Assembly (NCBI RefSeq): GCF_000203815.1
Contig: NW_004457735.1
Coordinates: 1,488,001-1,552,000 of the forward strand
Direction: 5' to 3'
Source of the DNA: Cavenderia fasciculata
Taxonomy: Eukaryota; Evosea; Eumycetozoa; Acytosteliales; Cavenderiaceae
DNA length: 64,000 nucleotides
Each line of letters starts with the position of its first letter. The stretch's first letter is position 1. Of this stretch, positions 11,494 through 24,490 are shown piece after piece. The position numbers and the translations under genes were made by a program. Under the pieces are notes generated by a model that worked only from the letters and a program-made list of their open reading frames with translations, was not told where the DNA came from and searched no databases.

Positions 11494-12299
11494 TTTCCCT
11501 CTTTAAGTATGTCTATTTGAGTTAAAAGTAAAAGTAGTAAATATCTTTAAAGATAATTAATGTATATATATGTAGAGTATAAAGTAGAATAGAGAATAGA
11601 AGAGAAGATAGTATCGTAATACAAGCAAGTTTAATTTAGCTAACAGTGTGAATTGATTGACTAAAAAATGATTATTGGGGGCTGATGGATGAATGAATAT
11701 TATTATTAGTGTTTGTTGTGTGATGTGTGTGTGTGTAAATGGGAATAGGTTCACTCACACATATTTGTAGAGAATGTCGCTCATTTCTTCCCGAAAGAAT
11801 ATATTCATTCAATTTGGAAGGAAATTTCATCTTTGATCTTCCCGAACCAACAATCGATTCTCGAAAAAGAAATTTGGACACAACAAATAAATAGACTATT
11901 GTATCAGTATTAACATTTGATAGTTAAATAAATAAAGTTTTTTTTTTACAACTACTATCTAAGAATGATGAAAATATTACTCTTACACGTAAGAGTGTCT
12001 CTATTGTTCATTGGTGGTAGAGAGTATTAAATTTTTAATACAAAAACTTTTTTTTTTTTTTTTCGATGCAAAGTCAATCACACCCCTTTTGCTGACTTGA
12101 TGGTCGTCTGTCATGACGGTGTGAGGTCAATCATTGCACACAACTTCACATTATTGAATAAGAACATTATTTATATTTATATATTTATATATTTATATTT
12201 TTATTTATAAAACATTACTTTTCAAAATTAGTACACTTTACATCTCATTCATCATCTTCATCACTCACTCACTCACTCATCATTCATATTGATAAGAAG
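11494..12299. promoter_or_regulatory. Divergent promoter region, FBPase and the giant CLU/E2 gene
   Basis: The two flanking genes start here in opposite directions. Near 11793-11807 there is TTCTTCCCGAAAGAA and near 11839 another CTTCCCGAA, which resemble heat-shock-type GAA/TTC arrays but may be chance. Bases 12068-12150 form a GC-richer patch with a 7-bp inverted repeat (TCACACC...GGTGTGA) around GTCAATC direct repeats. Poly-T at about 12050-12063. No gene seen. Confidence 0.4.
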
Positions 12300-15200
12300 A
12301 TGTATTGGGAGATATTTTATATATATTGGCAACTACTACCAATACTAAAGAGAGTACTTTCATTAGTATTCTTTTATGAAGATGATCATCGAATATATTA
12401 TCACAACAACTTTAATAATAGTAATAGTAATAGTAATAGAAATAGAAATAGATTAAATAATAATAAAAAGAATAATGTTGTATTAGAAAAGGAGGAAGAA
12501 GAAGAGGAAGAGGAGAGTGAAGATGAACAAGTATCGTCATCAGATAATTCTTCATCGTCACCGTCAACATCAGATAATAATTCCTCATCGTCACCTTTAA
12601 CATCAGATAATAATTCAGTATCTGACTCACCACCATTAGTGTCGTCGTCGTCACATACCAGTACTTTAGATGGTAGTGGTATTAGTGATGACAAGACACA
12701 ACTTGCATCATCATCATCATCATCATCATCATTGACAGAGGTTATTAATACCATCTCTTCATCAGATGCAACGACTACTCCAACTCAACAATCAACAAAA
12801 AAAGATAATGATACCAATGATAACATATCATCATCATCAATAGCATTGACATCATCAACATCAACAGCATCTCATCCTTTATCTGGGTCACAATCAGTAA
12901 ACACTAAAAAGGATAGACGATCATTGGCCAACTCTAGTGGATCAAATGTATCAACAACGAATAATAATACCAATCCAGGATACATCACAAAGAAGACAAA
13001 TAATAATAATAATAATAATAAGCAACAACAAGTCAATAATAGTAGTAGTTCTTCTTCTTCTTCTACTACTACTAGTAATACAACTACTAGCAACCCAAAC
13101 AAATTAATAATCTCTTCAGAATTATCAAGGTTATTGGCAAATGATCAAAAGAATCAACAACAACAAGAGATTAAAAAGGAGCAACTAGTTCCAGTTGTAA
13201 AGGTTGAAAAGGTAGATGAAGATGAACAAGAGGAACAAGAACAAGATGGTAGTGGATATTATGCACCAAGAAAGTCAAAAACAAACAACAACAACAACAA
13301 TGGTGATAAACCAAGATCACCATATGAAGTATATTCATCTCAATCTATTACACCAACCATTCTATCAAATAGAGATTGGTTATATGATTCAACACCAAAT
13401 GGTACTAGTAATAACAATAATAGTATTAGTAGTAGTACTAGTTCATCATGTTTTCGAACCTATGATAATATCATTAACAACAACAACAACAACAACAAAA
13501 ATGATTCAACTACAACAACAACTACTACCACTACTACATTATCATCATCAAATGTTAGTGTAGGTCAAAATCTTTATGATAATCAAAATACATCTCCTTT
13601 TACTCCTACTACAACAACTCAAGATCAAATAATTAAACCAATAATATCCTCACAACAAAAACAACCATCATCAATATTAACAACAGATGAATCAAATTTA
13701 GAAGGAATATTAGAATTAAAAAATGGAAAGGTTGGATGTTCAATATCATGGAATGATACATTCCAGCGATTGTTATTGTTGCCAGAGGATGATCAAGAGA
13801 AAAAGTTTGTAAAATATAAACACTTGTCATCGCTCAGCAAAGACTTTCTACATTCTGCCATCACGTATGGAAAGATTATCATTGAAGAACGTTTCATTGA
13901 AGAGAGATACAAGACCATAAAAGGAGTGCCAGAGTTGGGAGGTCAGGCCGGTGGCCAAAAATACCTCTATAATGGCATTTTATTCAAGTTTGCATCGGAT
14001 TGGATGGATATTTATGGTAGCGACGAGTACTCTATGAAGGCAGGAGGACACGAACTAAAGAGTATCATGAGATACTATGGTTGTGAAGGTATCCATGTGC
14101 CATTGATGGCTTTACTCGATTATCGTGGTTTTAGATTGGTTGCCATGTCCATCTTGCCCATTTCACCCAAAGCAACGATTGTCTATGGCTCTAGTGATGG
14201 TGGAAAGAACGTGCATGCTACACGTCCTGAAATCAACGAGAGAATGAGACTAGCTGCTAAAAAGCTCAATATCAAAGGTCATTTATGTGGCAAGGGCGAA
14301 AAGAAGGAGGTACTGTACGGACCAACCGACATTGAAGGTCATATTGGCAAAGATGGGTTGTTTTACGTATTGGACTTTGCACGTGTGTTTCCTCCTACAG
14401 CCGACAAGCGTGTTGAAGAGTCTTTTCTCTACCGACTCTTTAGACCAGAGTTTATCCAGACCTATCACATCCCTCTGTCGAGTGACGCCTACTCGCCATT
14501 TGGAAAGGTCGATCCAAACGCCATGCAATACAACAACTCTGAGGTCAAAGAGGCGACCGAGTATCTCTACAATGTGTGTATCCCCAAGGTTGCCTCTTGG
14601 ATGGATGCACACTCCAACACCATCAATTGGCTGTCGCAGTTGACGGAAATCATCCATCGTGAAGGAATCAATGTCCGATACCTTGGAATCATCAGACACC
14701 ATGTACAAGATCCGAGGTTAAAGCAAGTGCTGCTCACAGAGATAGTTGCCCGTGTCTTTAAAAACATAATACGTGCAGAGTTGCGTGAAAAAATGAAGGA
14801 AATGCGATCCATCGAGGCAGACTCTTACATCCAAGTTGTCATGGATTTTTTCAACATTATATTGGGTGCTCCAGTTCAAAAACATGATCGTCTATGGTAT
14901 CATTCAATTAAAAATGAAATTTTATTAAGATTTGATAATTCTTTATCAAATGAAGGTAAAATAGAATAATATATATATATATATAATACAATGTATGAAT
15001 TGCTATATTAACTTTTAATTTTAATTTTTTTATTTATATTTTTAGAAAAAGATTCAAATTTTGATTTAAAAAGTCAAGTTGATATTTATAATATATTTGT
15101 AAGATTATTAAGTATGACTGGAATTAAATTGGCAGATGAATCAATGAAGGAAATGAAAAATGATTCACAATCTTTCCGTGTTGTACTGTCTGATATTGCG

Positions 15201-18200
15201 GCAATGGATGTTAAAGTTAAACATATGAATATCATTTCATTGGCAGAGGGTAATGCACTCTCACTTCAATGTATGATGTGGGATGGACGTGGCAGCGAGC
15301 GTCTCTTTAAGCTGGCTACCAACAAGTTTGAAGAGGCTATTAGATCGACACCCGACAATAAGGATATCCTCAATGGATATGCAAATGTATTAAAACAATT
15401 GGCATTGACCGTTGGAAAGAGTGATAGTATGGTCTATTTGGAACGTAGTTATTCAAATTATCTACTTGCCAATAATTACATGTCACTTTTAACTCTTGGT
15501 GACCTTTTATATAATCTTTATGTTTACAATGGTGAAAGATATAATTGTAGTGGTCAAAATATTGTAAATAATAATAGTAATAGTAATAGTAACAATAATA
15601 ATAATAATAATCAACAAAACAACAAATCAAATAATGCAAAAAATAATCAAAATAATCAAAATAATCAAAATAATGGATTTAATTTTTCAAAACGTAAAAG
15701 TCAAGATGATATATCAAGTATAGATTATTTATGGTTAAATAGAGATTTGGTTTCTTTGTTGGCAGAGAAATGTTATAGTGCAGTGGCATTTTGGGGTGTA
15801 GAGAATAGAAGTAATCTATTAAACTCGAGTGTAGAGATATTGTCGAGACGATCATCTTCAATGCCACAGATCAGTAACGAAACACGGTCAATTGCCTATC
15901 TCCGTCTGGCCAGTCTTTTAATGAGCAAGGCTGTTGGATCATACGATCGTACCATGTTTAGCAAAGCTGGTAAATACTTTAGAGAAGCATTCCGTATCAT
16001 TCTCAAGGATAGCTCATTGTGGACCAAGTTCCCAGTACCCGAATCAATCATCCAACGCAGTCAGGAGCAAATCGCACTCTGGGCTCAACTATTTATCGAC
16101 TCGTCGTCGTTTATCGATCCCAACTACCAAATGTGCCAAAACTCTGATCTGGTTGGCTGTGACGACAAGGATTCCAGTATGCTCGTCTTTCCCACACTCC
16201 TCCAGGCACCCATCATCCACACACACCTATTTAACCGCGAGATGCTGACCGCAGACTTTTTACTCTACCTCTGCAAGGTCTATTCGAACCAGATCACCTA
16301 TCTATCGTTGCGAAAGATTCCCATCCAGGTCGGTCTCGTTGCACCCATCCTCTCGAGCATTGTTCGTAACTTGGGAGAGAGTCTGATAAAGTTGGATCTC
16401 TATTCAATGTCTTGGATTGAAGACTCTGACATTGTAGCATTGGCATCGTTTATGGGCAACCTCAGATCGATCAATATTGGTGAAACGGGTGCACAAGGAC
16501 GATCCATCATTGCACTCTTAAACAACTGCAAAAAGTTGACACGTCTCAATGCTAAAAAGTGTAGAATATTAGATCGTGAATTTATTGCTCAACCAAGTAA
16601 CAATAATAATAATAACAATAATAATAATATCAATGTACTCCATGGTGATTATGCTTTGGAATGTTTGGATTTATCATCTACGGATTTAGGAAAGTCACTA
16701 GCTACACTGTGCTCACATACGTTGAATCTACGTCATATCAATTTGTCAGGATGTCCTAATCTATCGACCCCAGAGGTGATTAAATTGACATGTTGCTGTA
16801 AATCACTAGAAAAGTTGAATCTGTCAAATTGCAGTCAAATCGGTGATGAAGCAGTTCAGAGTGTGTTTGATAGATTAGATCGCTTACAATGGTTGACACT
16901 GAGCCAATGTCGTATCTCTTTTATCCCCTTTATTCAAACTGATAACCGTTCATCGTCGACAACAACAACAACAAACAAGAAAACACAACTATTGCAACAC
17001 TTTGACATTACAGGATGCAAGTTGAGAAACTCAACCTACAATATCCACTCGTTTATCAATTTAAAGCAACTAAGAGCATCTAGCTCCAACTTACCATTGG
17101 AAGAGGTGTTTGAGGTGCTTCAGCATTGTCGACAATTGGATGAGTTGATTTACAATTGTAGCACTAATATCAGTGGGTCTGGTAGCACTGTCGATGGAAT
17201 GAAAAAGTCATCTTCATTGCCATCGTTTAACAACTATGTTACCAATCACCCCTCATCATCACCTACCTCCTCCTCCTCGTCGACAGTACAACGCTTCCAG
17301 ATGGCTGCTAGCAGACTTCCAACAGAGTTGAAATTAAAACGACTCGAGCTCCAAGCTAGCAGCAACATTACATCTAGTGTCTTGGAAGAGATTTTAATGC
17401 GATCAAACCACTTGGAAACACTCAACATTTCACAGATGGATTTGGATATAGGATGCTTTGTGACGATTGGAAAGTTTTGCAAGTCACTCACCTCGGTAGA
17501 TTTAGCATCTTGCAAGTCCGTCTCTGATAGTTGGGTCGAGATGATGATCAGTTCATGTCGTAGAATCTCTCGTCTCAACCTATCTTCTTGCCATTTGATC
17601 ACCGATGTCTCGATCAATGCCATTGCCAACAATCTACACTATCTCACTCATCTGTCAGTCAAGAAGTGTCCTTTGATCAGTGAGTTGGGTATACTGGCCA
17701 GTCGATGCATCTTCCTCAGCACGCTTGACTTGTCAATGAGTGAGAATATATCCGATGCATCTGTCCTCCGCATATTACAGCTTACCAACCTCAAGCATCT
17801 CAACATACACGGATGCAAACGTGTTACAGATGAATCAATCAGATTACTTTGTGGAGAGGGTAGCAGTACCAGTATTGGCGGCAGCAGCAGTAGCAATGGT
17901 AACCCTGTTATTGGAGGTATTGCTCTAAAGTCTCTAGTCATTGGTCACAACAAGATGAGTGATCCAGCGATTGAAATGTTAAAGTACACGAGAACCAATG
18001 TACATTTGACAAACCATACTCCAGGCTCTATCAATGCACTTCCCAACAGCCTGTCGTCGTCTGCTCCACCCATGTCACCTTCACAGTCAAGTTTGTCCAT
18101 CTCTTCATCATCTTCGTTGAGCACGAGTAGTTCGTTGCTGAGCAGTACTGGCAACAGCATTGGACAGAGTGGTGGAATGTCAACCTCTTCAACGAGCACT

Positions 18201-18845
18201 CCAGTCATTACACCAGCCACTCAAAAAAGTTTGTTGGCCGATCTCAAGAGCATCAAGACACATCCAATCCCACTTGTCTCTGCCGAGCCTGTTGACTCTT
18301 CAGACTTACTCACTTGGCACGCCAATATCGCTGCACCTGTCGGGTCACCCTTTGAAGGAGGTATCTTTCATTTGGAGTTAAAGTTCCCCAACAACTATCC
18401 AGCCAGTCCTCCAAGTGGCGTGTTGTTGACACCCTTCCCACACCCACATGTTCACGACCGCGGTCGTATATGTCTCGATATTCTCTCTGATTTCCAAAGT
18501 TACTTTCAAGGACACAGTGATTCGAAAACCGACAAGTCATCGGGTTGGTCGAGTGCATACAGTGTATCAACCATTCTTATTCAAATTCAAACCTTCCTCA
18601 TTACATTGGACGACGATGAAACTGAACCAAACAGTCTCCCCATTCAGGAATACTTGATGAAGATTCCAGAAGCAATTGCTGGAAGTCGTACATTTAATTG
18701 TTCATCTTGTCAACATCGTTCTGATTGTCCATGGCCACCTCTTCCAGAAGACACAACAACTCAACAATCCAACAATAATAATAACAATTTGAACAAAAAC
18801 ACTGAAAAATCTTTAATAACTTTACAAGATGCAAAGAATAATATC

Positions 18846-18880
<35 letters not shown>

Positions 18881-21081
18881 CAGCATCAATGATAATGATG
18901 AAAAAGAATTTTTAAACAATATTGAATCAGAGTTGGTTTGTTATCATAATAGATCTTCTTATAAAGAAGATATACTTGGTATTGGAATTAATATAATATC
19001 AAAACCGTATGTATCAACAAAACACATTAATTACTTTTAAACTATAGTTTCTAACTTTTTATTATTATTTAATTTAAATTAGAAATTCAATCAAGATTGA
19101 TGCAATCAGTACATCACTAGATTTATTATCATTGGAAGCCTATAATCAAGGTGTAAGAAGTTCAATCATGAAAGAACCTTTTAATTATTGGTTACCATTA
19201 TGTATGTCAAACAAACAACAAGATTTATTGTTTATTCATTGTTATTAATAGATTTTCTCGTTTAAAGATATTAATAAGCAACATGGTGAAAGAGCATGGA
19301 AACTATTAGAATCATCATTAAAAGATATATTCCATGTAAAACAATTTAAACCAGAGTTGGCAAAAGTATTCCTTTGTAAGGCAATGAATACAATGTGTGT
19401 CAATATTATGAATGAAACTTTACATGGTATGTATCATTTAATAATATATATATATTTATATATTCTTTCATTATCCTCTAATCAATTTTTTATACCTCTT
19501 TTTATATTTTTAGCATCTATTAAAATGTTGGAAGGATATTGTTTATTCCATCAATTATTCCTTGCATTTATTAAGAGATATCCAGATTTGTTGGTTGAAA
19601 TCAACAAGGAGATTTATGATTTTATTCATTTGCCAAATATGAGACACAAGAGAGAGACTCCAGCCTTGGGAGAGTTCTTACCTCTTTTGACAGTATCTGA
19701 TTATAAGTGGTCAGAGGTGGCTTATAGCTATTTGGAAGAAAACTTTGACCGAAATGTAATGTGGATCATCAAAAAGAATCCAGAGTTTGGTAACATGGAT
19801 CCAGCAATCGATAGAGATCGTCCAAAGATTGCAATGGAAGCATCAATTGTTTCGATCAGACTGTTGTTATTCCACGTCTACTTTTTGCAACATATTGCCC
19901 GTCCAGAGGGAGGCAGTCTCGACTCTATCGCAACACAGTATAACCGTTACTTTGGCAAGCCTATGAAAGCAACCCGTGACAACCTCCAAATGGCTGTCAA
20001 GGACATCATGCGTGTCAAGAGTTGGGACGAGTTCTTTACTCGTGTAGGAGTGACACCCCCATCTGAACCAGACTTGATTGAATGGCTAAAGAGATCAATT
20101 CAAAACTCGATTGCTAAAAGCTACCACAAACCATCAAACAGTGGTAAAAAGGCCGGTGGTGGAAAGAGACAGTTATACGACACACCAACAAGAAAGAAAT
20201 CATCGTTTGACGACAAGACGTCACCGATCAGACACTTGTCTCAAGAAGAAGACTTTTATAATCTTCAATTCCTATCACCACCGAACAACGATGACAACAA
20301 CGGTATTGGCATGCTGCCACCTCCTTCACCTAGATCGATAAACATGTTGGAAATGCCATCCCATCCACTATCTTATCGCGATAGTTTGGTATTTGGTTCA
20401 CAATACCAATTCTATCAACAACAACAACTTCAACAACAATTACAACAACAACAACAAGGACAATTACAACCAACTAACCAACAACAACTACAACAACAAC
20501 AACAACAAGGACAAAGATCAAGATCTGGATCAGGTGCCAATAATAATAATAATAATAACCATTCTGTACCGTCTCCACCAGACTTGGTGTATGATTACTC
20601 ACACCAATCACAACCAACAGCAGCAGGGTACTATGCCTATCCATATAATCCACCCATGCCATTTAATTTGAGTTATGATAATAGTCAAGGTGACGGATAC
20701 ACATTTGTATTCCAATCCCCATCTGCATCTTCTGCCTCACCATTACTTTCGCCTCCATCACCATACCAACAACCGATCCAATCAGGTAGATCAACTTCAC
20801 CTCCTCTTCTTAGAGGTTACAGTCAATACCAAAAAAAGAAACCATCAAATTCCCATCAAAAATATCAATCTCAAAATAATAATAATAACAAACATCATCA
20901 TCATAATAATAATAATAATAATAACAATAATAATTATAATAACCACCATAATAACAACAACAACTATGGCCATAACAATAATAATAATAACTATAGATCA
21001 GATGGAATTTGTAAATTCTTTGTAAATGGTAATTGCCTCAAAGGAGACAAATGTAACCTATTACATCCAACCAGTCATTAA
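12300..21081 (+). CDS. Giant CLU-like / LRR / ubiquitin-conjugating (E2) / CCCH zinc-finger fusion protein
   Basis: Five exons (12300-14955, 15046-19006, 19083-19201, 19268-19426, 19514-21081) join with matching phases to 2820 residues. Domain order: low-complexity Ser/Asn/Thr region (1-460); CLU-like region (about 463-867, with YVLDFARVFPP and FLYRLFRPEFI); a helical stretch of possible TPR type; leucine-rich repeats of the cysteine-containing type (about 1300-1860, e.g. LRHINLSGCPNLSTPEVIKL); an E2 fold (about 1948-2085) with ICLDIL placing the active cysteine at about 2028; FNCSSCQHRSDCPWPP; a conserved helical C-terminal domain (YWLPLYINKQHGERAWKLL); Gln/Asn runs; and a terminal CCCH finger, C-x7-C-x5-C-x3-H. 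The E2 plus following domain looks like a known E2-like family, while the CLU and LRR parts in front are unusual. Likely a ubiquitin-pathway enzyme or scaffold. That it is one gene rests on the 14956-15045 intron, which has a clean donor and acceptor and matching phase. Confidence 0.75.
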
Positions 21082-21186
21082 ATTAATTAATTTGTCAAAC
21101 CAAAAGAATGAATAAATGATCCAACCATATTTAAATGACCAAAGCTGAATATATAGTTGATTGTGTGTTGTAAATTACATTATTAT

Positions 21187-21860
21187 TTATTTTCCTTTCT
21201 TCTTCTTATTGTCCACCACCTTTTTAATTTCCTTTTCTTCTTTTGGTTTAACGATTGGTGTATTTAACATCAACATTGATTCTGGTTTGAAATCTTCTGG
21301 TCTATTTGGGTAGTTTGTATTAATATATTCGCAAATCTTTAATAATAATTGTGTTTCTAAAGGAATATTCAAAGAATGATTAGTATCATGTATGATGATG
21401 AATGTTTGTTGAAGTTAGGGATGTTTCATACTATTGGATATTGAAGCTACCAAAGGTACCTGTGTTTCAAAATTAATGATTTGTAATCTAATTCTACCTC
21501 TTTGATAGAAATCTGCTGGGTATCCTTTTGATGTCTATAGATAGAATGAATAATTGATAAGTAAATGGTGTTTGACTTTTTGGTCAACGATGATCATAAT
21601 CATATGATTCAAAAGAAAGAAAAGCTATTTACTTCTATAATTGGATGAAGACCTAGCATAGCAATAGCCTTTGCTATCTCTTCTAACATTGGGTTCTTTA
21701 CACCCTTATCCTTTGGTACTTTTCTACCTTGATCTCTTTTGAGACTAGAGTTCATATATTGTGGGTAGACGACTGTGAATTTCTTATAGTTTGGTATAGT
21801 CGATGTGTTGACCATCTTTGGTTGTTGTACTTGTGTAACTTGTGGTTGTGCTGTACTCAT
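21187..21860 (-). CDS. srp19: Signal recognition particle 19 kDa protein
   Basis: Three exons (21860-21633, 21534-21432, 21356-21187) give 166 residues. SRP19 binds helices 6 and 8 of SRP RNA and helps SRP54 assemble. Family landmarks are VVYPQYMNSSLKRDQGRKVP, AVENP-like VKNPMLEEIAKAIAMLGLHP, the RNA-contact block YQRGRIRLQI and the downstream SNKTQLLLKICEYI helix, which aligns with SRKSVMLYAAEMI of the human protein and fixes the second intron. The C-terminal tail is lysine-rich (KKVVDNKKKKGK), as is common. The gene converges with the giant gene, leaving only 105 bases between stops. Confidence 0.9.
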
Positions 21861-22131
21861 TCTTTTACTTTGTATATTAATATATATTTATATATATATA
21901 GAGTGAGTGTGAACTAAAGTAACTTTAATCAAACAAGCTTGTTTGATCAGATCACAAACACCCAAAATATAAAATTTCAAAAACTAAATTAATGATACCT
22001 AACATCAGTAAATAATATATTTGTGTATGGGTAGGGGTGAATCAGTACTTAGGTTCATTTTCATTATTATCATCTCACATACATACAGATAGATAGATAA
22101 AGATACACAAATACTAAACAAAAAATTAACG

Positions 22132-23021
22132 ATGAGTAACAATCAACAGTATCATTATTCTAGTAATTCCAATTCTTATTATTCAAATTATCATAAGAAT
22201 AAGAATACTACTACTAATAATAATAATAATAACAATAACAATAATAAGAATAATAAGAATTATAGTAATACTTTGTGGAACAATGGTATGTAAAAGAAAG
22301 ATGAGAACCAATGAATGAATAAACATATTTATTTATAACTAATTTAATTTCAGGAAGGAAATTTGATAATAATGCCACTTTTATTGATTTGGATGGAAGT
22401 GAGGATGAAGAGGTTGTTGTAAAAGGACCAACATCAAAGCCTATTGATCAACCAAACAAACAAACCTTCTATCACTACCCAACTCCCAATCCTCCTCCAT
22501 TTATACCTCTTCCTCTTCCAAAACCAACTATACTTACTCCTCTTCAACTTCCAAAACCAAATTTATCGACTCCATTTATTAGTAATAATAATAGATTTAA
22601 TGATTATGATTATAAATATGAAGAGGATGAAATTGAATTTTCTCAAGATGAAGAAACCTCGTCATCGTCATCGTCATCGTCGTCATCTTCTTCATCATAT
22701 GATTCTGGAGATGAAGGTGAATCCCAAGAGGGGGAGGAGGAGGAGAAGGAGGAAGAAATGGATGAAGAGAGTTATTCATCATCTGATTATGATGAATACA
22801 GTATGGCTATTATACCTCACCCTACTAAACCATTCATTGATGAAGAACCACCAGCTACAATGGAAAGAAAAGAAATCTTTAGACTCGAGGGACCAAAGAA
22901 ACGAGTCCGAATCAATTTTACATTTGAATATGTAACGATATTGATATGTTCAATTCTATTCTTTATGTTGTGTTTTTATTTTATATTTCCAAATTTATCA
23001 TTTTCAGTTTCCAACTTTTAA
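22132..23021 (+). CDS. Tail-anchored protein with acidic/serine-rich cytosolic part, unknown function
   Basis: Two exons (22132-22285 and 22354-23021, NNG|RKFDNNATFIDLDG) give 273 residues. The N terminus is Asn/Tyr-rich. FIDLDGSEDEEVVV follows, a hydrophobic core flanked by acids and serine that looks like a SUMO-interaction motif. Then come a proline-rich stretch, a Ser run and a Glu-rich run. The chain ends with a basic patch KKRVRINFTFEYV and one hydrophobic helix (ILICSILFFMLCFYFIF) six to ten residues from the end. This is the plan of a tail-anchored membrane protein with its bulk in the cytosol. I do not recognise a family. Confidence 0.7.
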
Positions 23022-23022
23022 A

Positions 23023-23078
<56 letters not shown>

Positions 23079-23237
23079 ATCCAACATTGCAAATCTTGTA
23101 AAAAATAATAATAATAGTTTTTCCAGCAATCCAATTAGAATTTGTTTTGAATAAAGCAACCAATCTTGCTACTAGTTTTCTTTTTAAAATGATATTATTC
23201 TTTTAATAATACTGTGTTTTGTTCTATCATTGTTGAT

Positions 23238-24223
23238 TTATTTTCCCTTTATTATATTACATAACATATTGTACAATGATTGTGCAGCTGGAGCCATATA
23301 TATTTTTAAATCCTTGATGATAGAGTCTGCCTTTGTCAAGACATTATGAGCAGATGCTGCAGTAGCAGCTGTAGCCGATGGAGAACGTGCCAAAAAAATG
23401 TGTCAATTTAACAAACCATGATCGACTCATTTTAATTCCAAATCCCAATGCAACGGCCACAAAAAATGGTCCAAGTAAATAACTTTTAGTCTCTAATAGT
23501 GCATCCAATATATATCCATTTAATCCCTTTTTCATTATTACTCTAGTAGTATTATTGTTACTCTGATTACCACTACCATCTACATGATTATTGTAGTAAT
23601 AGTCACCATTGAATTGTTGTTGATGTTGTTGTTGTTGATGATCTTGATAACCATATTGTTGTTGGTAGTTGTTATTATTATTGTTGGATTGATTATAATC
23701 ATCATAAATATAACTACTGTTATTATTGTTATTAGTATTGTTGAATAGTTGATCTTGAAATATTTGTTTAATCTCTTGTTCAAAATAGTCAAATAATTGG
23801 AAGAGACAATCCAAAACAGACTCCATATTTGTACCATCCAATAAATCGTTTGCATTAAATAAGTAATCTTCTGAAACATATAATCTAAATAAGGATCAAG
23901 TTAGTAACCATTGATGGTGATGATGATAATGATGTCAAATTGTTGCAACACCTGCTTACATACCTGCATTTCTTTAAGAACAAATGAATGTTCTCATTTC
24001 TTTTAAACTTTGGTAATGGTTCATTATCACTGAAATGTATATAGTCGGCAGGTTGATGGAAAGAGTTCATCAACTTGCACAAAATTCTGCCATCTCCCAA
24101 TGCAGGACACAAGTTCTCATAGGGTATGTTGATATGTAGTATATGTTCTATGATCTGCTTGGCTGTTGTATTTTTTCTTTGATATTCATCTTCTTGTTGA
24201 TCTACTACAGTATTTCTATTCAT
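23238..24223 (-). CDS. Calponin-homology domain protein with C-terminal hydrophobic segment (apparent frameshift)
   Basis: Exon 1 24223-23964 and exon 2 from 23884 join as KKCR|LYVSEDYLFNANDLLDG. The CH domain, an actin- or microtubule-binding fold, shows CPALGDGRILCKLMN, KFKRNENIHLFLKKC and NMESVLDCLFQLFDYFEQ. A Gln/Asn/Tyr linker and a hydrophobic segment (YLLGPFFVAVALGFGIKM) follow. The direct frame stops at 23344 (266 residues) after the odd sequence FGTFSIGYSCYCSICS. If the run of seven T on the coding strand (23392-23398) were six, the frame would instead continue ARSPSATAATAASAHNVL to a stop at 23238, which reads far more like protein. I therefore give the longer extent and treat the shift as a probable sequencing or assembly indel. 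Confidence 0.7.
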
Positions 24224-24490
24224 TTAAAACAAACTACTACTACTATCTTGGGATCCTATTTATGTTATGTTGCTTGAGAATATGTGAAATGTGATAAGAT
24301 GATCAGTGATAATCGATTATCTCTTTTGCTCTTTTTAAAAACGAATAAAAGAAAATAATTATGAAATATTTTTGAAAAGATATTAATTGCATCTTTGGAA
24401 AATGAACCTCCCTTTTTTAATATATATTAATATATCTATCTGATATATATTTAACAAATATTCATTTATTATTATCTACTACTACTACCT

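Noticed and set aside
11672-11881. 69-codon ORF upstream of FBPase, considered as a 5' exon or leader peptide
   Set aside because: FBPase already has its full-length start at 11493, and no splice donor joins the two.
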